Positions 43,491 to 52,290 of a DNA stretch of 64,000 nucleotides are shown here, piece after piece. Made by a program: the position numbers and the translations under genes. The DNA is taken from the NCBI GenBank assembly GCA_021325255.1, contig JAJPHP010000039.1:1-64000 (forward strand). The letters run 5' to 3'. Source of the stretch: Nitrososphaerota archaeon. GTDB taxonomy: Archaea; Thermoproteota; Nitrososphaeria; Nitrososphaerales; CADDZS01. Every line of letters begins with the position of its first letter. The stretch's first letter is position 1. The notes below the pieces were generated by a model, which saw nothing but the letters and a program-made list of their open reading frames with translations, ran no database searches and had not been told where the DNA came from.

Positions 43491-44072
43491 ATGAACGCAA
43501 GATTAACAGAGAAGATTTTGGACAGTGATCCGACGCATGACTACCAAGTGCTCGCAATGATGGAGAAAAAGTTCGAGGAGAGGGATCCGCGCTACTTCAA
43601 CGAAGTCTTGTTGAACGAACCAACCCTTGTCGTCAGGGTTCACGCGGTGACGGCACTCAGCGAGATTGGCGACGAAAGCTCGGTTCCGGTTCTCGCAGAG
43701 GTGATGAAGAAAGATCCCAGTCCTCTAATCAGGCACGAGTGCGCGTTTTCTCTCGGTCAGATGGGGCTCAGGAGCGCCGTCCCTTACTTGTGCGACTCTG
43801 CGCTCAACGACCCATCCGAGATAGTTAGACATGAGTCAGCCGCCGCGCTCGGCGCGATCGGTGACGAGAGCGCAAGAGAAGCCTTGGAAAAAGCCTCAAA
43901 GGATCCTAGCGACGAGGTCAAAGGATCCGCGATTGCTTCACTGTTTAACCTAGATTTCCTTGCCTACTCCGCAAAGCATCCTCTGACAGCTATCGTAAAT
44001 GAAAGGGAGGAAGCGGAGAGAACAAAAAGGAAGAAAGAAGAAAGCGAGTCCCGGAGGATGCCGCATCCTTAG
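43491..44072 (+). CDS. HEAT-repeat protein resembling half of deoxyhypusine hydroxylase
   Basis: This 193-residue protein is built of HEAT-like repeats. Two carry His-Glu motifs in the context typical of deoxyhypusine hydroxylase (DOHH): LIRHECAFSLGQMG (His82-Glu83) and IVRHESAAALGAIGD (His114-Glu115). Eukaryotic DOHH has four such motifs in two halves that build a diiron site; this protein equals one half and could dimerise. It lacks the other half, so activity is a hypothesis. Alternatives are phycobilisome-lyase-like HEAT scaffolds. A charged tail of about 25 residues ends it, and its stop overlaps the next gene tail to tail. Confidence 0.7.
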   Translation: MNARLTEKILDSDPTHDYQVLAMMEKKFEERDPRYFNEVLLNEPTLVVRVHAVTALSEIGDESSVPVLAEVMKKDPSPLIRHECAFSLGQMGLRSAVPYLCDSALNDPSEIVRHESAAALGAIGDESAREALEKASKDPSDEVKGSAIASLFNLDFLAYSAKHPLTAIVNEREEAERTKRKKEESESRRMPHP

Positions 44073-46705
44073 AACTTTTCAAAGGCTTCGTTTAGTTCTC
44101 TGTGGAGACCGTTTCTCCACTCGTCAAACCCCGAGGGCGAATCTGGATACTTTAGGTTGTGCTCTATCAGCGTCTCGCTCTTCTTAGCCGTGAATTGCAG
44201 CCCCTTTGCAAGACCAGGGTGCGTCGCGATGCGAGCGAGCATTGCCGGTCCGAGCATCCTCAACCTGCTAAACTTCGGGTGCTCCCTGTTCACGATTGCC
44301 GCGACGTCCTCTTCCGAGAGGAAGTACTTCATGCCGTAACTTATTTCGTCGTTTGAAAGCGTCTGGAGGTACCTCCGCAGGACTTCAAAACTCGCCATCT
44401 GGTATCCGTGGTGCCTCATGTAGTCGATGTTGTATCTCCACAGCGAAGCCTCGCTCGTGTCTCCCACCTCGATCGCTTGCGCGGCGACTCTGCCGAGTAT
44501 CACACTTGCGTAGATTGATGGGCCTATCCCTCCTGCGTCTATGGGTCTAGCCATCCAGCCGGCGTCGCCTACTATGGCGTATCCGTTTGCGACGAGGCAG
44601 TCGTTGTGCCGCCTGACCGAGACCTGCCAGCTCCCTTTTGTATTTCCCGAATCCGCCTCGCCTGGCGATTGGAGTGGGTTCTTGATGGCCTTGTTTTGCC
44701 TCACGTATTCGTCGATTAGGTCCTGCAATCCGTCTTTGCGATTGTACTTTGCGTTTCGAGCGTCGAGCGCCTTTTTCTGAACGCCTAAACCAATATTGAC
44801 TTTGGCTTCGCCTTTGGCGAAGGTCCAGCAGTTATGCACATTGAATATGGGGCTAAAATCTCCCGCCGAATTGAGATCATAGACAGGCCCAGAGTAGGGA
44901 ATCCGAGCGAGTTTTCGAATTCTTACGTAGATGCATCCATCCCCGATGAAGAACCTGTTTCGTTGATTGTTCTTTGCCCTCCATAGGTTTTCTTCCTTGA
45001 AAAAGTTAGCTTGGTAACCTGAAACAATTGCGACCCATGCCCCTTTCTTCTTGTTCAGTTTGATTGATGCGACAACCTTCAGACTCGCGAGAAGCATCCA
45101 TAGATCGATTATCAAACTTCGCGAGACCGTGGTGTAGTTTCTCTTATCAGATCGTCCGTTCCTGCCCTTTTCTATCGTGCCGTCGCCGAGGTACATTCCT
45201 CTGAGTAGCGAGAGCTTGCCCTCTTCCGAGAGATTGTAAACCCACGGAGGCAATTTCTTGGTGTGGGCTCCTATACCAAAGCATTTTCCAAAAAGAGTAC
45301 CGACGAGAGAATTCGTAATCTCTATGTTGTGACATGGAAGTGTTCTATCCGCTCTCTGACCGTCCCAGACCAGCCAATTGTAGCCAAGGGAATCGATTAG
45401 ATTTTTGATTCTCTCGACATGCTTTTCGTTTGTGTTTGAAATAGTAACATGACCGCGCTTTATGCAGCCTTCAGAAACGTACCAGCCACAGAGCTCGAGG
45501 AACTCATTACTAAGAGGCACCTTCACCGGAAGCTTTGTTCCCTTGGGATGCTTCGCTCGGCCTGTTTTACTTTGGTAACTGCCGTCAGGGGCGCGTCCAT
45601 TGAAAAAGTGTTTTGAAATTCCGACATGAACATAATCCCCTTCCGAGATTCCCTCGACATAGTCGAGAGCATTGATAAACGAAATTTGGTCTTGATTCTG
45701 TTTCGGAAGGAGCAATACAAGATAGTCTCCATGCCTTCGCGTTGCGTGGGTACTCTTTACGAGTAAATCTGCAGGCTTCCATGTCTCGCCCTCCTTCTGA
45801 TTCCACACCCTGACGAGATGGTCAGGAGTCATCTTGATTTCAAAGTTGAGCATGCTTGGCGTCACACTAACAAGCTCTCCGTTGTATTCCCTGACGCTGG
45901 TATCGGCTACGGGGATCCATCCCGAAGACGTTAGTATCTCATCCCCAATTTTGATATCTTGAATAGGCTTCAGACTATTTTTGCAAACGACAGGTGTGTC
46001 AGGTGCAAGGCAGTATCCTCCTGGTGCCAGGTATTGGTCGAGGTGAATGATTGCATACTTTGAGTCAAACCAGGTGGGGTCGTCGGCGCCTTTTTTAAAA
46101 TCGAAGATGTACCTTCCCGTGCTCTCTAGGTCGTCCCTGTTTATCTCCTTCTCAATCTTTGACTGGATCGGAAGATTAGGGCGGAGCTTCGTAGCAGATC
46201 CCGCCGCGTCGACGACTAGCCTCGCAGTTTTTTTGAACTCCGTACCGTCGGCCATGTTTCTGCCGATCACTCCGGTGATCGCCCCGTTTTCCGAAAGCGG
46301 TCTGTCAACTACGACATTGAAAACAAACTCTACGCCAAGTTTCTTTGCGTCCTCGACCTGCCTGCGAGGGAGTATTTTCCGGTTCAGGATGTAACCCTCG
46401 CCCTCGAACAACACCTTGGTCTCGTGGTCCGGCGAGTAGACGAGAACTCCTTCGACCCTGTGCTCAAGCTCGGGCTTGCCGTATCTAATTCCGATATTGT
46501 CGGCAATGTAGTCAAGGCTCCTCTTGCTGACTGCATCACCGCAGGTCCATCCGTTGATCGTCTTCTTTCCCGGCGACTCCGGCAGGTTCCTGTCGACCAC
46601 GAGGACGCGGGCCTTCTGCTTTGAATAAGCACCGATTGCGGCGGCTGTGATTAGACCGGACATTCCGCCTCCGGCTACAATAACATCGTAATCAAAAGTT
46701 GCCAA
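44069..46705 (-). CDS. Geranylgeranyl reductase family protein interrupted by an intein
   Basis: An 878-residue precursor. The host protein (484 residues without the insert) is an FAD-dependent geranylgeranyl reductase: VIVAGGGMSGL is the dinucleotide motif, then GWTCGDAV, RKILPRR and VVDAAGSATKLR, and after the insert VNIGLG and AIVGDAGWMARPIDAGGIGPSI. Such enzymes saturate the double bonds of archaeal isoprenoid lipids (digeranylgeranylglycerophospholipid reductase) or geranylgeranyl groups. The intein sits in the conserved APGGY-CWTF motif at the FAD/substrate site. The gene ends against the HEAT gene with a 4-bp overlap. Confidence 0.92.
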   Translation of the reverse strand: MATFDYDVIVAGGGMSGLITAAAIGAYSKQKARVLVVDRNLPESPGKKTINGWTCGDAVSKRSLDYIADNIGIRYGKPELEHRVEGVLVYSPDHETKVLFEGEGYILNRKILPRRQVEDAKKLGVEFVFNVVVDRPLSENGAITGVIGRNMADGTEFKKTARLVVDAAGSATKLRPNLPIQSKIEKEINRDDLESTGRYIFDFKKGADDPTWFDSKYAIIHLDQYLAPGGYCLAPDTPVVCKNSLKPIQDIKIGDEILTSSGWIPVADTSVREYNGELVSVTPSMLNFEIKMTPDHLVRVWNQKEGETWKPADLLVKSTHATRRHGDYLVLLLPKQNQDQISFINALDYVEGISEGDYVHVGISKHFFNGRAPDGSYQSKTGRAKHPKGTKLPVKVPLSNEFLELCGWYVSEGCIKRGHVTISNTNEKHVERIKNLIDSLGYNWLVWDGQRADRTLPCHNIEITNSLVGTLFGKCFGIGAHTKKLPPWVYNLSEEGKLSLLRGMYLGDGTIEKGRNGRSDKRNYTTVSRSLIIDLWMLLASLKVVASIKLNKKKGAWVAIVSGYQANFFKEENLWRAKNNQRNRFFIGDGCIYVRIRKLARIPYSGPVYDLNSAGDFSPIFNVHNCWTFAKGEAKVNIGLGVQKKALDARNAKYNRKDGLQDLIDEYVRQNKAIKNPLQSPGEADSGNTKGSWQVSVRRHNDCLVANGYAIVGDAGWMARPIDAGGIGPSIYASVILGRVAAQAIEVGDTSEASLWRYNIDYMRHHGYQMASFEVLRRYLQTLSNDEISYGMKYFLSEEDVAAIVNREHPKFSRLRMLGPAMLARIATHPGLAKGLQFTAKKSETLIEHNLKYPDSPSGFDEWRNGLHRELNEAFEKF
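44831..46012 (-). mobile_element. Intein with LAGLIDADG homing endonuclease inside the reductase
   Basis: Residues 232-625 of the precursor (394 residues). It begins with Cys1 in CLAPDTPVV (block A), has block B MTPDHLVRVW with Thr and His, and ends in VYDLNSAGDFSPIFNVHN (blocks F and G) with the final His-Asn followed by a +1 Cys of the extein. Two LAGLIDADG motifs, ELCGWYVSEG and LLRGMYLGDG (about residues 404-413 and 500-509), show an embedded homing endonuclease, so the element is a full-length, probably mobile, intein. Splicing would rejoin GGY to CWTF. Confidence 0.93.
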
Positions 46706-46989
46706 TTTGTTCTCTGCTTACTTCCTTTTTCCTTGCTACTCGATTCTGATTGAGTGTGAGCGCTTCCCTTCCACTCTTCTTTGTTTGGTAGAAGCAGTAA
46801 GACTCTTCGAGTTTATACTCGCGCTGGCTTTGGCAGATAAAAATCATACTGTAGCCGACTAGCAACCTTCCTTGAAATAGTGAAATATCAATGAGCGTTG
46901 AGAGCGAAAGAGGCGCGCTTTCTCTTTGAGCAATCTAATAAACCAGTGAAACAGGTAACTGGAATGAATGTGGGAGATGTCTGGACGCG

Positions 46990-47505
46990 ATGTTTGAGCC
47001 GGGCGATATTTTGCGCTTCCTTCACGACCACGTGAGAGGACGACCGATGAATGTCTCCCTCATCGATGACCTTGTGGGAGGCTCCGCCCGTCCGTTTACT
47101 AGGAAGGCGGTGGTGTGGCTCGAGCGGGACCTAGGAATAAGATCCATACTTTCGCTCACGGAAGAACCGCTCTCAAAGGACATCCTCAACGACGGGATTC
47201 GGTACAAGCACCTGGCGATAAACAACCATACCGTACCCAGCCTTGCACAACTCCAATGCTGCGTAGATTTTCTGCTCGCCGAGACCTCGGCTGGCAACCG
47301 CGTCGTGGTTCACTGCGCCGCTGGGAAGGGGCGGACCGGGACTGTACTTGCCGCGTACCTTTGCAGCAAATACGGAATGGATCCGATCCAGGCAATCAAG
47401 ACTGTTAGGTCAAAGAGGCCGGGTTCGATAGAGAAAAACGGACAGGAGACCGCAGTCGTGCAGTTCTCCGAAATGATCCGACAATCGGGTATGGAGAAGA
47501 AGTAG
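46990..47505 (+). CDS. Dual-specificity/tyrosine-phosphatase-like protein
   Basis: This 171-residue protein contains the PTP signature HCAAGKGRTG: Cys109 is the nucleophile and Arg115 completes the phosphate loop. A general acid is likely near residues 75-85 in the KHLAINNHTVPS loop. Size and layout fit small archaeal dual-specificity phosphatases or phosphoinositide-phosphatase-like proteins. The substrate may be a phosphoprotein or RNA 5'-triphosphate; the sequence cannot tell. The start ATG 46990 is used because MFEPGDILRF leads into the first strand. Confidence 0.87.
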   Translation: MFEPGDILRFLHDHVRGRPMNVSLIDDLVGGSARPFTRKAVVWLERDLGIRSILSLTEEPLSKDILNDGIRYKHLAINNHTVPSLAQLQCCVDFLLAETSAGNRVVVHCAAGKGRTGTVLAAYLCSKYGMDPIQAIKTVRSKRPGSIEKNGQETAVVQFSEMIRQSGMEKK

Positions 47506-47548
47506 TAGTGAACTTTATCGCACTAGATTAGCGTACTGCCTATGACTT

Positions 47549-47908
47549 TCAGCGTATCTGAGCGAGTTCTGGTTTCAACGGCTTTCTCCCCCTGAACCCC
47601 TCGGATCTCCCGTGCCAGTATGACACCTCGTCCTCACCTAGCTTCCAGCACAGACAAACCGGTTCCCCGTATCTCATCGCTGGGAAATCAATCAACCCTG
47701 TGTCGAGATCCTTTACCTCTATGCCTATTTCTTCGAGCTTTGCAATGCAAATTCCGATCTGGTCGATGATTCTGTTTCGCTCCCTGCTCGACGGCGCCGT
47801 CTTATCTGCGAGCTTCTTCAACTCTACGACCTTGCTTACTAGAGGCCTCACTTCTGGCAGTTTCTTGTTTGCGCCCTCAGGCGTGAAAAAGTGATGATTT
47901 CCGTCCAT
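47549..47908 (-). CDS. DUF2203 family protein
   Basis: About 120 residues from the ATG at 47908. The core HHFFTPEGANKKLPEVRPLVSKVVELK, a central helix with IIDQIGICIAKLEEIGIEVKDLDTGLIDFPA, and the end VCLCWKLGEDEVSYWHG match DUF2203. The W-x-GE-x5-WH ending is diagnostic. The function of the family is not known. The frame extends back to 48043, but the extra 45 residues are not family-like and would overlap a divergent gene. It is conserved across archaea and bacteria. Confidence 0.85.
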   Translation of the reverse strand: MDGNHHFFTPEGANKKLPEVRPLVSKVVELKKLADKTAPSSRERNRIIDQIGICIAKLEEIGIEVKDLDTGLIDFPAMRYGEPVCLCWKLGEDEVSYWHGRSEGFRGRKPLKPELAQIR

Positions 47909-48031
47909 GTCTGAGCTCTTGAAATCTCCGTCCGATATTTCTTCTTTGCTTCGCTTGCCGCAGTGTTTGGCGAAGGTGCGGGCTTTTGCAATTTGATTGT
48001 GGAAATATATTCTTTGCCCAGTAACCTGAGC

Positions 48032-48265
48032 ATGGGAATTCACTACGAGAAAGTCGACGGAGATTACATACAGTGTTTGGCCGGATCTCGCATTGTATCA
48101 TTCTTCTATCTTCGCAGATCAGAAACACTAACGACAGCGAAGGTGCTTTCGAAAGAAACATTTGGCGAGAAGCCCATCATGTGGAAGACTGAGCTTGCGC
48201 GATGCAGCCCGGATAAATGTAAGCAAGGATGTGATCATGCAGGCTTGAGGGCCTCTGGACTGTGA
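48032..48265 (+). CDS. Possible small Cys-containing protein, leaderless
   Basis: A 77-residue frame from ATG 48032. The sequence is strand-like at first (YEKVDGDYIQCLAGSRIVSFFYL) and ends with a Cys cluster, C-x4-C-x3-C (ARCSPDKCKQGC), which may bind zinc. An AAATATAT box at 48003-48010 lies 22-29 nt upstream of the ATG, as expected for a leaderless archaeal transcript. It is divergent from the DUF2203 gene. No family is recognised, and a longer in-frame start at 47963 seems unlikely. Tentative. Confidence 0.42.
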   Translation: MGIHYEKVDGDYIQCLAGSRIVSFFYLRRSETLTTAKVLSKETFGEKPIMWKTELARCSPDKCKQGCDHAGLRASGL

Positions 48266-48406
48266 CGAGCTTGCGACCAAGCAGTAATTTTCTTCGCAAT
48301 GTGCACATGGACACTTGAAAACTTCAAGTGCAAAAGAGACAAGAAAGGGTGCGATTCTCGATTGCGGCGAACAAGTGCCACGCGGACAAAGAAGACCCGA
48401 AATGAG

Positions 48407-49114
48407 ATGTCAGTCAAGAAGTTCGGCAAGACGGAGAAGCGAAGAGCAGTCCGCGTACTCGATCTTATGGAGAAGGCTGTTACCACCGAGACCGCGCTCG
48501 CCAACATCAGTTCCCAGGATCCGTCATCTCCTTCCAGTCCTTTCCGAGTTCTCATTTCCACGATGCTTTCGGCCAGGACGAAGGACCCTGTCACCGAGGA
48601 AGCCTCTGCGAGACTCTTTTCACGCTTTCCCGACGCCGATTCCCTTTCCAAGGCGGATAAGAACACAGTATCCAGTCTGATCAAACCCGTTCTATACTAC
48701 AACGTGAAGGCTCAAAGAATAATCGAAGTCTCAAAGATTCTTGTCGAGAAATACGGTGGGAGCGTGCCGGACAACTTTGACGAGCTTCTTGCTCTCCCCG
48801 GCGTGGGGAGGAAGACAGCAAACTGCGTCCTAGTCTACGCATTCAAGTTGCCTGCCATACCCGTCGACGTCCATGTTCACAGGATATCAAACAGGATTGG
48901 CCTCGTTAAAACAAAGAACCCCGAAACGACAGAAGAGGAACTGGCGATGCTATATGATAAGAAGTACTGGGTTAAGGTGAACGAACTCTTCGTCGCTTTC
49001 GGACAGACGATTTGCAAACCCATCGTCCCGAGGTGCAAGATATGCGACGTGCGGCCGCTCTGCAACTATTACCAGAGTGAAGTTAAGACGGGCAAGCGCC
49101 CTAGCTCCAGTTAG
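48407..49114 (+). CDS. nth: Endonuclease III (DNA glycosylase/AP lyase)
   Basis: About 235 residues from ATG 48407. It is an HhH-GPD glycosylase: the helix-hairpin-helix LPGVGRKTANCVLVYAF contains the catalytic Lys, and PVDVHVHRISNRIG contains the catalytic Asp. The C-terminal [4Fe-4S] site has the classic Cys spacing C-x6-C-x2-C-x5-C (CKPIVPRCKICDVRPLC). It removes oxidised pyrimidines and nicks abasic sites. The frame is open from 48299, but the additional 36 residues are basic and unlike the family. No operon partner is evident. Confidence 0.93.
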   Translation: MSVKKFGKTEKRRAVRVLDLMEKAVTTETALANISSQDPSSPSSPFRVLISTMLSARTKDPVTEEASARLFSRFPDADSLSKADKNTVSSLIKPVLYYNVKAQRIIEVSKILVEKYGGSVPDNFDELLALPGVGRKTANCVLVYAFKLPAIPVDVHVHRISNRIGLVKTKNPETTEEELAMLYDKKYWVKVNELFVAFGQTICKPIVPRCKICDVRPLCNYYQSEVKTGKRPSSS

Positions 49115-49170
49115 AAGCGCATTGCACTAGGAAATTCTGACGACAGATCAGTTCCGTCCAGTGTGCTCGC

Positions 49171-49869
49171 CTATTGTGTGGAGGAACCGCCTTCTCCTTC
49201 TTCTTCTTTCTTCTTCTCTATCGGTTTGCCAATTGGAGTTCCAATTCTAGGTCTTGGCGGCGCTGCGGCGGCCGGTTGCGCTTGAGGTTGTTGCTGTTGT
49301 TGTGGCTGCGGCTGCGGAGCAGTCTGTGCTGCAGGCTGTTGGCCCTGCCCTATTGGTTTCCCTATGACGGGCCTCCCTACTACAGGCCTTGGAGCGGAGA
49401 CCTGCGGCTGTTGCTGTGGGCTCACTGCCGGAGGCTGTCCAGCACTTTGAGCTTGTGCTGCCGGTCCCTGTTGATTTGTCGGTTTCTGCGCCTGCGTCGG
49501 GGTTGAAACCTGCTTGCCGATTACGGGCCTGCCGATCGTCGGTCTGGCCGCGGTCTGCCCCTTCGCGATAGCCGCTGGAGTAGCAGCTTCCTTTGGAGTC
49601 TCTTCCTCCTTTATCTCCCCGAGCTTTTCAGCGAGCTCGTCCCTCTCCTTGCTCTTCTCCCGAAGCCAGGCCAAGCCTGCCCTGTATTTCTCAAGATTGT
49701 CTGAAACTAGCTTGATGTTCTGGAGCACCGCGTCTATCTGGCGCTTCAGGAGATGCTTCTTCACTGGATTCGCATGCGCGAACTGGTTGTAGAGGTTGTC
49801 GAGAGATTGCTTCTCCGCCTGTAACGAATCCATGAGGAACTTTTCGTACGGAGTCGGGGGCCTTTCCAA
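49171..49869 (-). CDS. Coiled-coil protein with Pro/Gln-rich tail and RPxIG repeats
   Basis: About 232 residues from TTG 49869 (frame open from 50010; the first part is not protein-like). The first 90 residues are helical and charged (EKFLMDSLQAEKQSLDNLYNQF, then LKRQIDAVLQNIKLVSDNLEKYRAGL), probably a coiled coil. The second half is low-complexity Gln/Pro/Ala. It holds three copies of a short motif: RPTIGRPVIGK, RPVVGRPVIGKPIG and RPRIGTPIGKPI. Such motifs may be docking sites. No family is recognised. It is divergent from the transporter gene. Confidence 0.55.
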   Translation of the reverse strand: MERPPTPYEKFLMDSLQAEKQSLDNLYNQFAHANPVKKHLLKRQIDAVLQNIKLVSDNLEKYRAGLAWLREKSKERDELAEKLGEIKEEETPKEAATPAAIAKGQTAARPTIGRPVIGKQVSTPTQAQKPTNQQGPAAQAQSAGQPPAVSPQQQPQVSAPRPVVGRPVIGKPIGQGQQPAAQTAPQPQPQQQQQPQAQPAAAAPPRPRIGTPIGKPIEKKKEEEGEGGSSTQ

Positions 49870-50115
49870 AGTTTGATCTATTCCGCTCTCTTGCCTACAC
49901 CTTTGTGCTCCTGGCAAAAAAAGGTTTGATCTGCATTCGGCAGAACGAGAGAGCTTGAAAGGAGAAAGCACCGTGATCACGAGAGGCTGTGTATAGAGAG
50001 GTAATCTCATTCGGAGTTCTTCCGCTCACTTGTACAGAAGTTTGAAACTGGGACACCAAATATTAAGAGAGGTAAAAGATTCGCTTAGAGAGGAAAAAGT
50101 GAAACAAGGGTTTCA

Positions 50116-51420
50116 TTGATCATTTACGTTGTCCTAGCAATCTTTCTGATAACCTACGCTATTCTGTTCTTCAGGAAGATAGGCGGGCGCACACTCCCAA
50201 TCTGGGCCTCGATGGTCGTCGGAGCATTCCTGATGGTCGTGACAGGCTCAATCTCTCCTATTGATGCCTTCCACTCGATTGATTTCCGGGTGATTTCCTT
50301 TCTCTTTGGGATGCTGGTGATCACCGCAGCGTTTGAAAAATCCGGATTGATCGAATACTTTGTACTTGCCATATTGAGGCGCGCGAAGAATCTCAACTCC
50401 TTACTTCTCGCGGTTGTCTTCGGATCCGGTCTCCTGTCCGCTATACTTGTCAACGACACGATTGCGCTACTCGTCACTCCGATGGTGTTGAGTTTCGGGG
50501 CGAGGCTTGGGCTGAAGAAGAGCAGGGCGTTCCTCATACCGCTCGCCTTCGGAATCACGACAGGCAGTGCAATTTCGCCGATTGGGAATCCGCAGAACCT
50601 GCTTGTAGCTCTAAACAGCGGAATGTCGGCACCCTTTGTCTGGTTCCTCGCATACCTGCTCATCCCCTCGCTGATGTCGCTGATGGTTGTCTTTCTGATC
50701 TCGAAATTTCTCTATCGCAAGGACCTTCGCGATCCCTCTTCAAACTATTCACAAAATCATGATCCCGTTTCTACGAGTAGCCCCTCGGCGGCAATATCGG
50801 ATTGGAGGCTCGCCAAGCTCACTCTTGCTACCCTTGGATCACTCATGTTGGGCTTTGCGCTCGTCGAGATATTCCCAGTCCTCCAAAGCATCGGACTCTC
50901 AATCGATACACTTGCACTGATCGCGGGACTAGTACTCCTTGCGCTCAGCGAGAAGAGGACCCACCTGCTGGTCAGCCTGAACTGGGGCATCCTGATCTTC
51001 TTTGCTGGGATGTTCGTCGTCATGGGCGCGGTGTGGAACTCTGGGATCGGAGCATACATCCTCTCTGCAATACCCGCTCCGATGCTTGACAACAAGGCCC
51101 AATCGGTCGCGTCGATAATGACCTCGTCAATTATTTTGAGCCAGATACTGAGCAACGTCCCCTTTGTGCAGCTTTACTCATACCAGATGCATGCGCTTGG
51201 GTTCACCTCGACCTCGGTCGTGCAGTGGCTCGCGCTCGCCGCTGGCAGCACTCTCGCCGGAAACCTGACGATACTTGGGGCTGTCAGCAACGTGATTGTC
51301 ATGGATTCGGTGGAGAACAGGGTCGGGGGTTCCTTCTCGTTCCTAGAGTTTCTCATAGCTGGGATTCCGGTAACCATTGTTACTGTCCTAATTTTCTACG
51401 CATTTCTCGTCCTGATATGA
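50116..51420 (+). CDS. ArsB/NhaD-type anion or sodium transporter
   Basis: This 434-residue protein has about ten to twelve hydrophobic segments and the motifs of the ion-transporter superfamily with ArsB, NhaD and citrate-type carriers: SPIDAFHSIDFRVISFLFGMLVI, VNDTIALLVTPMVL, and ITTGSAISPIGNPQNLL with the SPIGNP signature in the first half, mirrored by the second half. It carries an anion or arsenite, or exchanges sodium for protons; specificity is not visible. No arsenite-related gene lies next to it. The start is TTG 50116. Confidence 0.85.
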   Translation: MIIYVVLAIFLITYAILFFRKIGGRTLPIWASMVVGAFLMVVTGSISPIDAFHSIDFRVISFLFGMLVITAAFEKSGLIEYFVLAILRRAKNLNSLLLAVVFGSGLLSAILVNDTIALLVTPMVLSFGARLGLKKSRAFLIPLAFGITTGSAISPIGNPQNLLVALNSGMSAPFVWFLAYLLIPSLMSLMVVFLISKFLYRKDLRDPSSNYSQNHDPVSTSSPSAAISDWRLAKLTLATLGSLMLGFALVEIFPVLQSIGLSIDTLALIAGLVLLALSEKRTHLLVSLNWGILIFFAGMFVVMGAVWNSGIGAYILSAIPAPMLDNKAQSVASIMTSSIILSQILSNVPFVQLYSYQMHALGFTSTSVVQWLALAAGSTLAGNLTILGAVSNVIVMDSVENRVGGSFSFLEFLIAGIPVTIVTVLIFYAFLVLI

Positions 51421-51452
51421 GGTAGAGCAAGTCGAGAACAGAAGTAAGAGCT

Positions 51453-52106
51453 TTAATCGGATCTCTTGCCTGCAAGGAATTGATCCACTATACGGTTGAA
51501 CACGTCAGGCCTCTCCCAGTGCGGCACGTGCCCGGCAGAATCTACCACGGTGAAGTTTGCTGAGGGAAGCCTCTTAGCAAGCTCTTTTCCGACTCTTAGC
51601 GGTAAGACGTTGTCTTCACTGCCCCACACTATCTGAACAGGAACTCTAATCTCTTCTAGTCTTCGAGTGAGGTCTTTTGATTCCTCCTGCCTTGCGCCAG
51701 CCGTGTCCTCGAGGACTAGAGATCTTGCGAGACTCGGGTATTCAGCAGCGAGCAACATGGAAATCCACCCGCCCATCGAGTTGCCCACAAATGTCAACCT
51801 CGGTATCTCTCTGAGGAGCATCTTACTCAGAAATTCGTCGACGTAACTCGCGTACCTTTCGATTGGCACTTCGCTAAACGGACCGCGAAATGTTGGGAGG
51901 GAGAGCGCAAATGTTCTGCACCGCGCGGAAAAGTGCGGGACGTTCTTCCTCCACGTTCCAGAGTGCCCGTTAAGGCCGTGGAGAAAAACTATGGTTTCTT
52001 CAGTTTCCAGATTACGTTCTTCATGGAAGCCAATCCTGACTCCAGAATCTAACTCGACAACACCAGTGTCGTAATCTCCGACGTGGCCAAATTGTGGCAG
52101 ATCCAA
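51453..52106 (-). CDS. Alpha/beta-hydrolase family protein
   Basis: This 217-residue protein has a complete triad: HGLNG oxyanion region near residue 43, nucleophile Ser110 in FVGNSMGGW, Asp165 in WGSEDNVLP and His193 in DSAGHVPHWERP. The layout is that of small lipase/esterase or C-C hydrolase members. The WERP sequence after the His is characteristic of the MhpC-like group. The substrate is unknown. It is convergent with the transporter gene. A second, different hydrolase lies at the start of the window. Confidence 0.88.
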   Translation of the reverse strand: MDLPQFGHVGDYDTGVVELDSGVRIGFHEERNLETEETIVFLHGLNGHSGTWRKNVPHFSARCRTFALSLPTFRGPFSEVPIERYASYVDEFLSKMLLREIPRLTFVGNSMGGWISMLLAAEYPSLARSLVLEDTAGARQEESKDLTRRLEEIRVPVQIVWGSEDNVLPLRVGKELAKRLPSANFTVVDSAGHVPHWERPDVFNRIVDQFLAGKRSD

Positions 52107-52290
52107 TTCTCCAGATCGCCCTAAGAGTCAAGAGGCTTGTAAATATTCAATCAGGCAAGGTCATTATTTTTGAGGCTCTTCCCGTCTCTCACGGCTGTCA
52201 ACTAGTTCCTACGTGAAGTTGGAGTGAAAAGCAGGAGGTAGAGAGCAATCTATCGCTGATCAGTCTAGCACAGAATGTGCTCTCCGTTTG

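Noticed and set aside
49174..49506. Plus-strand open frame rich in Arg, Leu and Cys
   Set aside because: Shadow of the low-complexity Pro/Gln gene on the minus strand.
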